DNA of 64,000 bases, taken from NCBI GenBank assembly GCA_024650045.1, contig JANKMU010000003.1, positions 50,738-114,737 of the forward strand, in the 5' to 3' direction. This DNA is from Mycoplasmatota bacterium (GTDB lineage Bacteria; Bacillota_I; Bacilli_A; Acholeplasmatales; Acholeplasmataceae). Under the pieces are notes generated by a model. The model made no database searches. It was given only the letters and a program-made list of their open reading frames with translations, and was not told the origin of the DNA. The first letter of the stretch is position 1, and every line of letters starts with the position of its first letter. This document shows positions 45,663-54,505 of this stretch, piece after piece. Made by a program: the position numbers and the translations under genes.

Positions 45663-46631
45663 ATGCTAGAATGGATTCAGGAATTAGAACCAGAGTTTCT
45701 AATTATATTTATTACACTCTTTTTGTTACTCATATTTTCTATTTTTACAATTGGAAAAGTACAGAGAGTTTTAAATTTAATTGGTAAGAAAGCTCTAAAT
45801 TTAACAGAGGATTTATTGGTTAGAGACGGTGAAGATGTTGTTGATATTATCATCGCAAATACGAGTTTTGTTAATGTAGAAACCGGTGCAGTTGGGTTTG
45901 TCTACAAGAAAGTTTTGTTGCCTCTTAATGAGGAAGGAATTATGGTTCTTGCTAGAAATACACATAAGATATCAATACCTTTAAAAGACTTAAGATCGTT
46001 TGTTTTAGGAACTAGCAATAAGGTAAAAAAAGTCAGCATTTATGTTGAAGATATTCTAGGAAGACGTAGTTTCAAGAAAGCAAAAAACAGCATGAGGATG
46101 CTAAAAAAAATTATGAGAACTGAGAGAAAAATAGCAAGAAAAGAAGCAAAAAAAGAAAGATACGAAACTGGAAACTATCTGTTTTTCGAACGTATTGGAT
46201 TGGCATTTAAGTTTATTTTTAGTCCAATAACTAAAGGTGTGAGAGCGTTTAGATTATGGACAAATCGCAAATTTAAAGAACGTGAAGTTAGAGTTGAGAT
46301 TAGAAAAAAAGAGCGAAATCATCAGATTGAAATGCAACTTTTAGCAGATGAGGAAAGACATGAAAAAGAAATTGCAGAGGTAGAGTCTAAGATAGATGAA
46401 GAAAGAAAAGCTAAAGGTGTTGAGGTTCGACAAGCTGCACTACAGCGTAAAGAAGATGAACGAGTTAATCTACAAGAAGACAAAATAGCTAAAGAAGAAA
46501 AGGTTGAAAGTGACAAAAAATTGCTAGAAGAAGAGTCTAAAAAAGAAAAATTAAATGAAGAAAAAGTTAATGCTGAAGAAGATAGTACACAAGGTGTAGC
46601 ATCGAAAATCGATGAAAAAGACAAGAAATAA
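45663..46631 (+). CDS. Membrane-anchored protein with long charged C-terminal coiled coil, unknown function
   Basis: About 322 residues, no recognised family. One membrane segment lies at about residues 12-32. A compact middle part follows (about 35-115, mixed strand/helix, GEDVVDIIIANTSFVNVETGAVGFVYKK). After this comes a very basic stretch (about 120-170) and then ~120 residues of almost pure Glu/Lys/Arg helix (VESKIDEERKAKG...EEESKKEKLNEEK). GGAGG is nine bases from the ATG at 45663 but only three from the track's ATG, so I use the former. It is the last gene of the hemW-xerD-deoB operon. Confidence 0.75.
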   Translation: MLEWIQELEPEFLIIFITLFLLLIFSIFTIGKVQRVLNLIGKKALNLTEDLLVRDGEDVVDIIIANTSFVNVETGAVGFVYKKVLLPLNEEGIMVLARNTHKISIPLKDLRSFVLGTSNKVKKVSIYVEDILGRRSFKKAKNSMRMLKKIMRTERKIARKEAKKERYETGNYLFFERIGLAFKFIFSPITKGVRAFRLWTNRKFKEREVRVEIRKKERNHQIEMQLLADEERHEKEIAEVESKIDEERKAKGVEVRQAALQRKEDERVNLQEDKIAKEEKVESDKKLLEEESKKEKLNEEKVNAEEDSTQGVASKIDEKDKK

Positions 46632-46653
46632 GAGATAAAAATATAAGAATAAA

Positions 46654-46700
46654 TACAAAAAAAAGACCATTAAATTATAGAAAATAGTCTTTTTTTTGTA
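46654..46700. terminator. Bidirectional terminator at the strand-switch boundary
   Basis: TACAAAAAAAAGAC and GTCTTTTTTTTGTA form a 14-bp perfect inverted repeat, serving the plus-strand operon on the left and the minus-strand gene on the right. Confidence 0.75.
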
Positions 46701-46707
46701 CCTGAAT

Positions 46708-47388
46708 TCAAGTTAATTTCTTCTCTAATCGCCGTTTTAAATAAATCATTATTAGTGAAAATAGACAAATAATGGGGGTCAATATTCCTACAATAAAACC
46801 TATTAATCCAATAACTCCATACTCATAATTACTTGGATTTAAAAATGGATAAACAAACCTAACACTTGGGTGATTAGGTAATCTTGATTCTAAGTAATTA
46901 CCTAAAAATGGTTCAACGATAGAATATACAAGAATCAAATAAATCAGTGGATAGATTAAGGATATCCATAATTTTTTATAATGCATTTTTGTATCAATGA
47001 ATAGAAAATACAAGATGATAAAAAGTATTGGATTTATCGTATGTAGGATCTGTTGAAGAAAAGAGACATGATCAACATATGGTACAAGCAAGCTATGAAA
47101 AATAATACTAGTCATCACTATATTAATCAGTGCTATAAATGATAAATAACTAAACCATTTTCGATTTGAAAAACCTAATGAAAAGAATAAAGAAATAAGT
47201 GTTATAAATAGGTTACTTTGAGTTGTAAAATATGAAATTGTAATCAAGAAGTAAGCAAGTTGATAGTCTGCAAAAGCTGCACGAAAAATAGCCAAAACAG
47301 TGCCTGTAACTCCCCATAAAAAAACAAAAACGGTAAATGAATTTTTAATGTTTTTGTTGTCTCTTAATTTTAGTAAATGAAGATCCAT
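46708..47388 (-). CDS. Pr6Pr (FAR-17a/AIG1-like) family membrane protein
   Basis: A 226-residue integral membrane protein with about six hydrophobic segments. YFTTQSNLFITLISL and LQQILHTINPILFIILYFLF are typical of the bacterial Pr6Pr/FAR-17a-like family, whose function is not established. It lies 21 bases after ansA on the same strand and is probably co-transcribed. It is the first gene of the minus-strand block right of the strand switch. Confidence 0.8.
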   Translation of the reverse strand: MDLHLLKLRDNKNIKNSFTVFVFLWGVTGTVLAIFRAAFADYQLAYFLITISYFTTQSNLFITLISLFFSLGFSNRKWFSYLSFIALINIVMTSIIFHSLLVPYVDHVSFLQQILHTINPILFIILYFLFIDTKMHYKKLWISLIYPLIYLILVYSIVEPFLGNYLESRLPNHPSVRFVYPFLNPSNYEYGVIGLIGFIVGILTPIICLFSLIMIYLKRRLEKKLT

Positions 47389-47409
47389 TTGATCACATCC
47401 AGAAAAAAA

Positions 47410-48387
47410 TTAGAAATATTTTTTTATTTGTTCTATATCGTTAGTCATACCTAAAGCGAGCATTAATCTAATTCTTGCTTTTTGACTAGAAAGATTATTT
47501 GTAAAAATAACTCCAAGTTGTTTGAGGTGATGTCCACCGCCTTCATATCCATAACTATCTAGTACACGACCTTTGGGGCAGCGAGATGTAATTAGTACGG
47601 GAATATTATTTTCAATAGCTTTTGTGATTCCTGGAATCATTTGAGGTGGAACGTTACCTCTACCTAATGCTTCAATAACAATACCTTTAATTCCATTGTC
47701 AATTAGTAAGTTTAGTATAAGTGAACTTGAACCAGAATAGACTTTGACAATTTCTATTTCAGGAACGATAGATTTTGGAGTTAATAAAACACGTGGATAA
47801 TGTGTTTGTCTATAATATAATACGTTATCTTGTTCAACGATTCCGATTGGTCCAAACTCCATTGACTTAAAAGTATCAAGTGCTAATGTGTGAGATTTTG
47901 TAACTTCAGAAGCAGAATTAATCTCATCATTCATCATCACAACTACACCTCTTTTTGTCGATTCAGGAGACGCTGCGACAAGAATTGAGGAAAGCAAATT
48001 ACTTAGTCCATCAAATCCAAGCTCTGAAAAGTTGCGCATAGATCCAGTGAAAACAACAGGTTTAGTAATGTCTAAATAGAGGTCTAAGAAGTAAGCAGAT
48101 TCTTCAAGAGTGTCAGTTCCGTGAGTAATTACGATGCCATCTATGTCTGGATTATCCAACTGTTCTTTGGTAAGTTTAGCGAGCGTAAACATATCCTCAG
48201 GCGTAATCGCTGGAGATGGCTTAAGAGAAAATTGTATTGACAATAAAGAAATATCGCTTAGTTCCGCGGATATGCTCTGCAAGAGTTCATCTTTATTATC
48301 TTTAAGTATTGCCTTACTGGTTTCAATATTCTTAGCCATTGATATGGTTCCACCAGTAAAAATGATTAAAATCGTCTTATTTTTCAT
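47410..48387 (-). CDS. ansA: Type I L-asparaginase
   Basis: Hydrolyses asparagine to aspartate and ammonia in the cytoplasm. The 325-residue protein has the first catalytic threonine in IIFTGGTISM and the second in GIVITHGTDTLEESAYFLDL; VFTGSMRN and VIEALGRGNVPP are also conserved. No signal peptide supports the cytoplasmic type I enzyme. It ends the coding region before the gene-free terminus stretch. Confidence 0.93.
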   Translation of the reverse strand: MKNKTILIIFTGGTISMAKNIETSKAILKDNKDELLQSISAELSDISLLSIQFSLKPSPAITPEDMFTLAKLTKEQLDNPDIDGIVITHGTDTLEESAYFLDLYLDITKPVVFTGSMRNFSELGFDGLSNLLSSILVAASPESTKRGVVVMMNDEINSASEVTKSHTLALDTFKSMEFGPIGIVEQDNVLYYRQTHYPRVLLTPKSIVPEIEIVKVYSGSSSLILNLLIDNGIKGIVIEALGRGNVPPQMIPGITKAIENNIPVLITSRCPKGRVLDSYGYEGGGHHLKQLGVIFTNNLSSQKARIRLMLALGMTNDIEQIKKYF

Positions 48388-49571
48388 ATGATCACCATCA
48401 ATATTGTATCATAAAAAGCCATTTATTGAGTCTTGAAAAAGATAAGTTTACTTATAGTCAATTTTCGATAGTTCACACCCCACACCCAACCTAGAAGCCG
48501 AAATTAGAAGATAAGTGGTTAATCAACATACCCACATAAAACCCAATGTTCGCACAACTAGTGTGTTAACTAATGGTTAACATAATATATATTATACGAA
48601 CAAATAAAGAATAAAAAAATAAAAGAATTATGGGTTAATCACCTTTATGATTTCCTAATTCATATGTTTGTATGCATATTTAAGTGCTTCTTTCATTACT
48701 AATCATTATCATATATTTAATTTGAGTATAATAAAGAATATGGAGAGTGCGATTTAAGAGATTGAAAGTATTAAACACGTATTATTGTCCTACTGATGCT
48801 TTCACAGGCTGAAATTACGTATTTCGGTGGTTTTTGATGATTTCTATTTTTTACCAATTTCTCTTGAGTTCTTCTTCTTTTACCAAGTATACATGTGTGT
48901 AATTTGAAATTGGGGAAAGTATGTTTTTTAGAATTTCAATTGCTCATACGATGTTATCAAAAATTCTCAAAGTTTTTATCTTTATAATTTTACCATTACT
49001 GATTATCACGATTCTTGTTTTATCATATCTATTGAAAGTTTGTTTTTTGTAAACTTAGAATTTTATAAGTTTTTTGAAAATTGCCTTTGATGGTTTTTCA
49101 GTTTTTACCAATACCGTGATTTTGAGAATCAATTAGTTATTTATGGATGTGTTATTTTTATTTGATCTTCTAGCATTTTTTATTTAAGATCATATTTTTT
49201 TTGTGAGTGTTCATGTGTTTCGTATTTCTAATCTTTCCATTTTTTAAAATATTGTTTTAATTGCTGTTGATCGAATGTCTATCAACATTTAAATTTTTTT
49301 TGTTATAGCTATCATTAGTTTGCCTATATGATGAAGTCTATTGTTTCTTCTTTTATTATACAACAATATGTATCTATTTAACTCAATGGATTCTTTCGTT
49401 TTTTCTACACTTTGATATAGTTATTTCATTTATATAGGAATATTATAAATAACAAAAAACGCATAAAAAGTTTATATATACTAAACATACATTTTTATGC
49501 TTTATTTTTTTCTTCCATCTTCTTTCTATATATATAAAGAGAGCTATTAAATAAAAAAGGGTTTTACCCCT
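48388..49571. other. 1.18-kb gene-free region at the strand switch
   Basis: No credible open reading frame on either strand. The first ~150 bases are C/A-rich on the plus strand and contain several GGTTAA-type words. A candidate dif site follows at 48575-48602. From about 48640 to 49560 the plus strand is strongly T-rich, with four same-orientation copies of TTTTACCA. A weak TATAAT (48727) followed by a hairpin with T run (about 48809-48835) could be a small RNA but is unproven. Best explained as the replication terminus. Confidence 0.7.
48575..48602 (-). other. dif: Candidate dif site (Xer recombination)
   Basis: Read on the minus strand the 28-mer has arms TGTTCGTATAA and TTATGTTAACC around the central TATATA (11-6-11 layout). 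Compared from memory with the Bacillus subtilis dif site (arms ACTTCCTATAA and TTATGTAAACT, same centre), 23 of 28 positions agree. It lies where gene orientation converges and near a Xer gene. It would be the site where XerC/XerD resolve chromosome dimers. Confidence 0.8.
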
Positions 49572-49573
49572 TT
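49553..49573 (-). terminator. Terminator of the thiolase-Liv operon
   Basis: On the minus strand AAAGGGGT, a short loop and ACCCTTT followed by T. It overlaps the stop of the last hydrolase gene. Confidence 0.75.
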
Positions 49574-50459
49574 AATCATTTATGAATTCTAAGATGTCTT
49601 TTGTCAATTGATCAGGTACATCTACCAACGGTGAATGACCACAATCATCATATGCAACATACTTAGATAATTTTTCTAATGCTTTAACATTTTCTAATAC
49701 CATATACTCGGGAACAACTATATCCTTCTTTCCCCATGTATGTAATATAGGACATTTGATCTTATTAATGTTTTGAGTTCCAGCATTATAGAAATTATGC
49801 TGATCTGACATATTTAAATTAGCAAGTGCCCAGTCAGCATCAATTAAATTTCTTTGCTTTAACGATTCATTGATCCATAATTTATTCTGTTCTTCTGTAG
49901 GTTTTTTTACTGTATAAATTGTCTTATCAAATATATAACTCATCACATCAAAATTCTTATTTTTTTGAGCTTCTAAAAGCGGAACAACTTGGATTGGATC
50001 TTTACCTAATTCTTCTGGTGACTCATAAACTTGTCCAACTAAAAATCCACCATTTTTATCCTTCTTAAATACTGGGTATCCCCGATGTGTTGTTGAGTTA
50101 ATGAGAATCATCTTTTCAACAGCTTTTGGATGAGCTGCAGCGAGTTCTAATGCTACACCACCACCTAGTGACCATCCAACAATAAAAGCTTTTTTTACAT
50201 CCTTTTCTTTCATAAATAAATAGACGTCTTCAGCAAGTTCTGACAAGCTAGATATTCTTCGATAATAACTTGAATCTCCATAACCTCTTAAATCTGGAGC
50301 GATGACTTTTATGTCTTTAGGCAATCTTTCAAATAGTGGTGTGAAGTGTTGACTTGATGAAAAGTTACCATGAATTAATAAAATTGTTTTTTCACCTTGA
50401 CCTTGCTCTAGATATCTAATGACTTCGCCATTCGATAAAACGATTTCTCTTTTTTCCAT
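49572..50459 (-). CDS. Alpha/beta hydrolase (operon copy 2)
   Basis: A 295-residue alpha/beta hydrolase fold enzyme. The nucleophile elbow is VGWSLGGG (Ser97), the oxyanion region is LLIHGNFSSSQHF, and a late aspartate and histidine appear in HTWGKKDIVVPEYM and YDDCGHSPLVD. These hydrolyse esters or related bonds; the substrate is unknown. It is the last gene of the minus-strand operon, 17 bases after a second hydrolase, and has a GGTAGGTAGGA site. Confidence 0.87.
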   Translation of the reverse strand: MEKREIVLSNGEVIRYLEQGQGEKTILLIHGNFSSSQHFTPLFERLPKDIKVIAPDLRGYGDSSYYRRISSLSELAEDVYLFMKEKDVKKAFIVGWSLGGGVALELAAAHPKAVEKMILINSTTHRGYPVFKKDKNGGFLVGQVYESPEELGKDPIQVVPLLEAQKNKNFDVMSYIFDKTIYTVKKPTEEQNKLWINESLKQRNLIDADWALANLNMSDQHNFYNAGTQNINKIKCPILHTWGKKDIVVPEYMVLENVKALEKLSKYVAYDDCGHSPLVDVPDQLTKDILEFIND

Positions 50460-50476
50460 AAATCCTACCTACCTTT

Positions 50477-51298
50477 TTATATTTGATATTCTGATTCTAG
50501 TGTGTTGATAAAACCTAAAACTAAACTAACAAATAACAATGGTACTTCATACATTGATGCATGACCAACTCCAGGTAAAATAACAAGCTTGGAATTTTTG
50601 ATTGCCTGATGTAATTCTTTTTGATTTGCAATAGGTGTTAAGTAGTCTTCATCTGCAGCAACAATTAATGTTGGTGCAGTAATCTGATTTAAATCTTTTC
50701 TTGCATCATATGATTCAGCACTATTGGTTAATCTTTCCATTGCATCTAAAAATACAGGATTTGAAAAGATTGGTATTAAGTAAGCTTCACGCTTTTTCAT
50801 CCAGTCTAATCTCTTTTCATAATAGCTTGGAGAATAGATGACTGGAATGGTTGCTTTATAGTAGGTTGCTCCATCTCTTAGTTTTCCTATAGCATTCCAT
50901 TGTCTTCCAATTTCTTGAAGCCATGGCGATGTATAAGGTGTTGTATTAAACAAGACTAAACGATCAACAAGTTCAGGATGTTTAATCGCGAATAATATAG
51001 CAACTTCTCCACCATATGAAATACCAACTATATTGATTTTAGAAACTTTTAGTTCCTTTAATAAAGACTCAATAATATCAACTTGAATCGATTGAGTATA
51101 CTCGCTATTTTCAAGTTTATCACTTTGTCCTTGATCGATAAAATCCAAACGGATTAATTGGTTTTGATGTGTAAAACTTTTTAAGAAAGGTTCCCATGAT
51201 TTTGTAGACATCATAATGCCGTTTAAAATGAGTATAGGCGTTCCTTCTCCATTAACTTCATAATATATGTTTCTTCCTTTAAAATTCATTATAGCCAT
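50477..51298 (-). CDS. Alpha/beta hydrolase (operon copy 1)
   Basis: A 273-residue alpha/beta hydrolase. The nucleophile motif is VGISYGGE (Ser94), with LILNGIMMSTKSWEP in the oxyanion region, VAADEDYLTP for the acid and LPGVGHASMYE for the histidine. It differs clearly from the neighbouring hydrolase, so the two are not a recent duplication. It lies two bases after the CoA-transferase gene. In this operon it might cleave an ester or thioester intermediate (inference). Confidence 0.87.
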   Translation of the reverse strand: MAIMNFKGRNIYYEVNGEGTPILILNGIMMSTKSWEPFLKSFTHQNQLIRLDFIDQGQSDKLENSEYTQSIQVDIIESLLKELKVSKINIVGISYGGEVAILFAIKHPELVDRLVLFNTTPYTSPWLQEIGRQWNAIGKLRDGATYYKATIPVIYSPSYYEKRLDWMKKREAYLIPIFSNPVFLDAMERLTNSAESYDARKDLNQITAPTLIVAADEDYLTPIANQKELHQAIKNSKLVILPGVGHASMYEVPLLFVSLVLGFINTLESEYQI

Positions 51299-51300
51299 GA

Positions 51301-52611
51301 TTACGCACCTATATACTCAAGTTTGATTGCTTCACGTCTTAGTTCATCTCTAAACTTTGGATGTGCAATGCTAATTAAAAGTTCTACACGTTCTGCAACA
51401 GATGTTCCTCTTAGTGATACACAGCCATATTCAGTAACAACATAATCAACATCAGCTCTTGATAATGTAACGGCTGCCCCTGGTTTCAAGAATGGAACAA
51501 TCTTAGATATTTCTTCTCTTTCACCGGTTTCAGGATTTTTAACATTAGCAGTTGAATAGAGTGTAATAAAACTCATACCACCTTTAGAATTTTGTGCACC
51601 AACAGCTGTATCACTTTGACCACCAGTTCCAGAGAATTGTTTATGTCCAATAGACTCAGATGCTACTTGTCCAGTAAGATCAACTTCTATGGTTGTATTA
51701 ATTGAAACTTGATTGTCATTAAGTCCAATGATTGCAGGATCATTAACATAGTGTCCATTAAGAATTTGAACACTTGGATTGTTATCGATAAAGTCATAAA
51801 GTTCTTGAGTACCTAAAGCAAAACAGCAAACATGTTTTCCGTTATGTGTTTTTTTCTTTAAACCATTAGCTGCACCAGATTTAACAAGATGCATCAAACC
51901 AGATGTAAACATTTCAGTATGAATCCCTAAATCTTTTTTGTGCAATAACGCATGTGCAACTGCATTAGGTATACCACCGATGCCAAGTTGTAATGTTGAA
52001 CCGTCTTTAATTTTATCTGCAATATAATTCCCAATCTTAATATCTTTTTCATTCGGTTCAATGTCAGGAAGCACTGGTGCAGGATAATCAACTTCAATAA
52101 AATAATCGACCTCACTCATATGAACTTCTAAATCACCAAATGTTCTAGGGAAATTAGGATTAATCTCTAGTATCGAAATATCAGCAAGTCTTAAAGCATC
52201 TTTTTCATAAACATTAGATAACGATAAAGAAACAAATCCATGTTTGTCTGGTGGTGTTGCAGTTCCTACAAATAGATTCGGTCTAGCGTGTTCGAATCGC
52301 TTACGACCAGCTAGGTGTAAATGATTGGGTATAAAGCTTATATTTCCGTTCTGATGAGCTTTTCTTAACGATGCTGCATAGAACCAGCTGTCAACTGAAA
52401 ATGATGATTTGTAAACAGGATTTGTAAAAAACTCAGCATTTTCAAATGGTAAACAATTTGTCACGCGAACGCCTCCTAATTCATTTGCACGTGTATGCAA
52501 AATCTTTAGGAACTCTTTTGGTTCTGCACCTGCCATACCAGATACAATAATATCGTTAGATTTAACGAGTTTGATTGCTTCTTGAGCAGTGATTGTTTTT
52601 GGAGATTTCAT
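51301..52611 (-). CDS. Acetyl-CoA hydrolase/CoA-transferase family enzyme
   Basis: A 436-residue class I-type CoA-transferase of the acetyl-CoA hydrolase/4-hydroxybutyrate CoA-transferase group. It shows an N-terminal half with DIIVSGMAGAEPKEF and a C-terminal half with LQLGIGGIPNAVAHAL, the catalytic glutamate region HTEMFTSGLMHL, GTGGQSDTAVGAQ and TEYGCVSLRG. It would move CoA between acetyl-CoA and a carboxylate. Substrate unknown; 3- or 4-hydroxybutyrate, butyrate or acetate are all possible. It is in the middle of the thiolase-Liv operon. Confidence 0.9.
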   Translation of the reverse strand: MKSPKTITAQEAIKLVKSNDIIVSGMAGAEPKEFLKILHTRANELGGVRVTNCLPFENAEFFTNPVYKSSFSVDSWFYAASLRKAHQNGNISFIPNHLHLAGRKRFEHARPNLFVGTATPPDKHGFVSLSLSNVYEKDALRLADISILEINPNFPRTFGDLEVHMSEVDYFIEVDYPAPVLPDIEPNEKDIKIGNYIADKIKDGSTLQLGIGGIPNAVAHALLHKKDLGIHTEMFTSGLMHLVKSGAANGLKKKTHNGKHVCCFALGTQELYDFIDNNPSVQILNGHYVNDPAIIGLNDNQVSINTTIEVDLTGQVASESIGHKQFSGTGGQSDTAVGAQNSKGGMSFITLYSTANVKNPETGEREEISKIVPFLKPGAAVTLSRADVDYVVTEYGCVSLRGTSVAERVELLISIAHPKFRDELRREAIKLEYIGA

Positions 52612-52688
52612 GTTATGCCTCTTTTCTTAATTTAAATTAAGATGAGGGGAGAGTTTCCCCTCCCCATCATTTTAACATTTTTTATAAA

Positions 52689-54431
52689 TTATCCTCTAAT
52701 TTGTCCGATAGTTTCGATTTCTCTAACTTTATCGAATGTGTTTGTAGTTGTATTGAATAACAATAATGACATTGCATCGATACCATGACGTTTACCGCCA
52801 CCGAAATCTACAGTACCACCCATAGGGATATTAATTGGAGCTGATTCCATTGCCTTGATAAATGATTCCCAAGTTAATGTGTCATCACCAACACGTTCTA
52901 AACCTTGAATAAATACTTTCGCTGCGATATAACCAGCGATTGCGAATGCATTAGCATACATATTATTTTTTGTTGTTTCATCTAAGAAAGATGCATTTGT
53001 AATTGCAGCAGCATAAGCAGCAACATCCACTTGCCCTGAGTCACTAAACACATCAACCCATGCATTTGTATAAATTGGGAAACCATAATCAGTATCAGGA
53101 TCAACAGCAGTTGGATCAGCATTAACATAAGATGTAAATACTGGAACTTCCATATCTAGAGTTTCCATAACACCAATAGCTGCCTTGAAAGGAGCTTGGT
53201 TACTTGCTACGATAACAGCAGATACGCCTTGAGAACGGAAGTTTTCAATCGCAGTACTTAATGCAGCTGTTTCAGCAGCAGCAAATGAACTATAAATAAA
53301 GTTATCATTAACGCCTAAAGTTCTTGCTTCAATTTCGATACCGTCTCTAATCGATACGCCATCATCAGTTAATGTATAAAGAACACCAATTTTTGCGTTT
53401 GCAGGAAGTGCTTCGTCACCAGCTGTACCATAAACTTCTTCATTAATAGCACGAGCAGTCATAATACGACCGTCTGTTAAATAAATTGGTTGAACTGGCA
53501 TAACAGGATCTAGTGGAGCTCTTTCGCTATATAATACGTTAACACCAGTTGCAGCATATACCATAGGTATACCAGCTTCTCTAATCACACCAAGAGTACT
53601 ACTTACTGTAGGAGTACCAAAATGTCCAACTAATGCAAAGACTTTATCTTCATTAATTAATTGTCTAGTGTTTGTTAAACCAACAGTACCATCGAATCCA
53701 TCGTCTCTATTAACATATTCGATTTCACGACCACCAATACCACCAGCTTCATTAACTTCTTCAAATGCAGCACGCATACCATAACTAAATGGTAAACCTA
53801 CAAATGATAAAGGACCAGCTAGAACTGCAGTGTTACCAACTTTAATCGTTGTATCAGTAATACCTTGAACTGTTACTGCACGTACTTCAGCATAGAAACT
53901 AGTTGTTACTTCTTCAAATGTTACGGTAACATCATAAATACCGACAACACCAGCAACAAATCCAGAAAGTGTATAATCACTTGATTCTAGAACTTCTTTT
54001 CTACCAGTATTGTAAATAACTTCTACAGATAAACCAGCAGGGTTGAATTCTTCTTGACGGTTGTAGATTTGTTGAGTAGGAACAGATAAGATGTTCAAAC
54101 CTAATGCTTCCTCTTCAGCTTCAGGATCAAATATAGCAACACCAAATGTTGCAGTTTCTCCTTCGTGAGTTACTGTTACAGTTTTTAATCCTGTAGTAGT
54201 TGAATCAAAACCAGTCACAGTATATTCTGAAGATGTCAATACACGATCAGTGCCATCTGTATAAATAACAGTGACAACCATACCAGCAGAACTTAAACCT
54301 TCACCAATTACGTATTCTACTTTCGTTGGTGGAGTTACAGTTATGCGGTCAACTCCGACTTCTGTTTCGCCGCAAGCAGCCAAACCGAATGTAGCAAGTA
54401 AAACGATAAATAAAGCTACGATTCTTTTCAT
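52689..54431 (-). CDS. livK: Liv-type ABC substrate-binding lipoprotein with two Ig-like domains
   Basis: A 580-residue lipoprotein. The signal peptide ends in the lipobox TFGLAAC. Two bacterial Ig-like repeats follow, at about residues 25-105 and 108-190, each with VxVIY...GxxxVLxSSxYTxxGF. The binding domain starts at about 195 (KVGNTAVLAGPLSFVGLPFSYGMRAAFEEVNEAGGIGGREIEYVNRDDG), a Peripla_BP_6 type used for amino acids, amides, short acids and aromatics. The ATG at 54431 has AGGAG nine bases before; the longer track start is rejected. A small TTGCC/GGCAA hairpin separates it from livF. Confidence 0.9.
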   Translation of the reverse strand: MKRIVALFIVLLATFGLAACGETEVGVDRITVTPPTKVEYVIGEGLSSAGMVVTVIYTDGTDRVLTSSEYTVTGFDSTTTGLKTVTVTHEGETATFGVAIFDPEAEEEALGLNILSVPTQQIYNRQEEFNPAGLSVEVIYNTGRKEVLESSDYTLSGFVAGVVGIYDVTVTFEEVTTSFYAEVRAVTVQGITDTTIKVGNTAVLAGPLSFVGLPFSYGMRAAFEEVNEAGGIGGREIEYVNRDDGFDGTVGLTNTRQLINEDKVFALVGHFGTPTVSSTLGVIREAGIPMVYAATGVNVLYSERAPLDPVMPVQPIYLTDGRIMTARAINEEVYGTAGDEALPANAKIGVLYTLTDDGVSIRDGIEIEARTLGVNDNFIYSSFAAAETAALSTAIENFRSQGVSAVIVASNQAPFKAAIGVMETLDMEVPVFTSYVNADPTAVDPDTDYGFPIYTNAWVDVFSDSGQVDVAAYAAAITNASFLDETTKNNMYANAFAIAGYIAAKVFIQGLERVGDDTLTWESFIKAMESAPINIPMGGTVDFGGGKRHGIDAMSLLLFNTTTNTFDKVREIETIGQIRG

Positions 54432-54505
54432 AAAATTTTTCTCCTCTTTCTTTTGCCTTATTGGCAAGTTATTATATTATCTTGTTTCTTGGAAACAATT
54501 AAAAC

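Noticed and set aside
48739-48835. Glycine riboswitch-like words (GGAGAG, CTTTCACAGG) in the gene-free region
   Set aside because: The core elements between these words do not fit a glycine aptamer and no gene follows on that strand.
48388-49571. Gene-free region considered as replication origin
   Set aside because: No dnaA or dnaN nearby, no cluster of DnaA boxes seen, and genes converge rather than diverge; terminus fits better.
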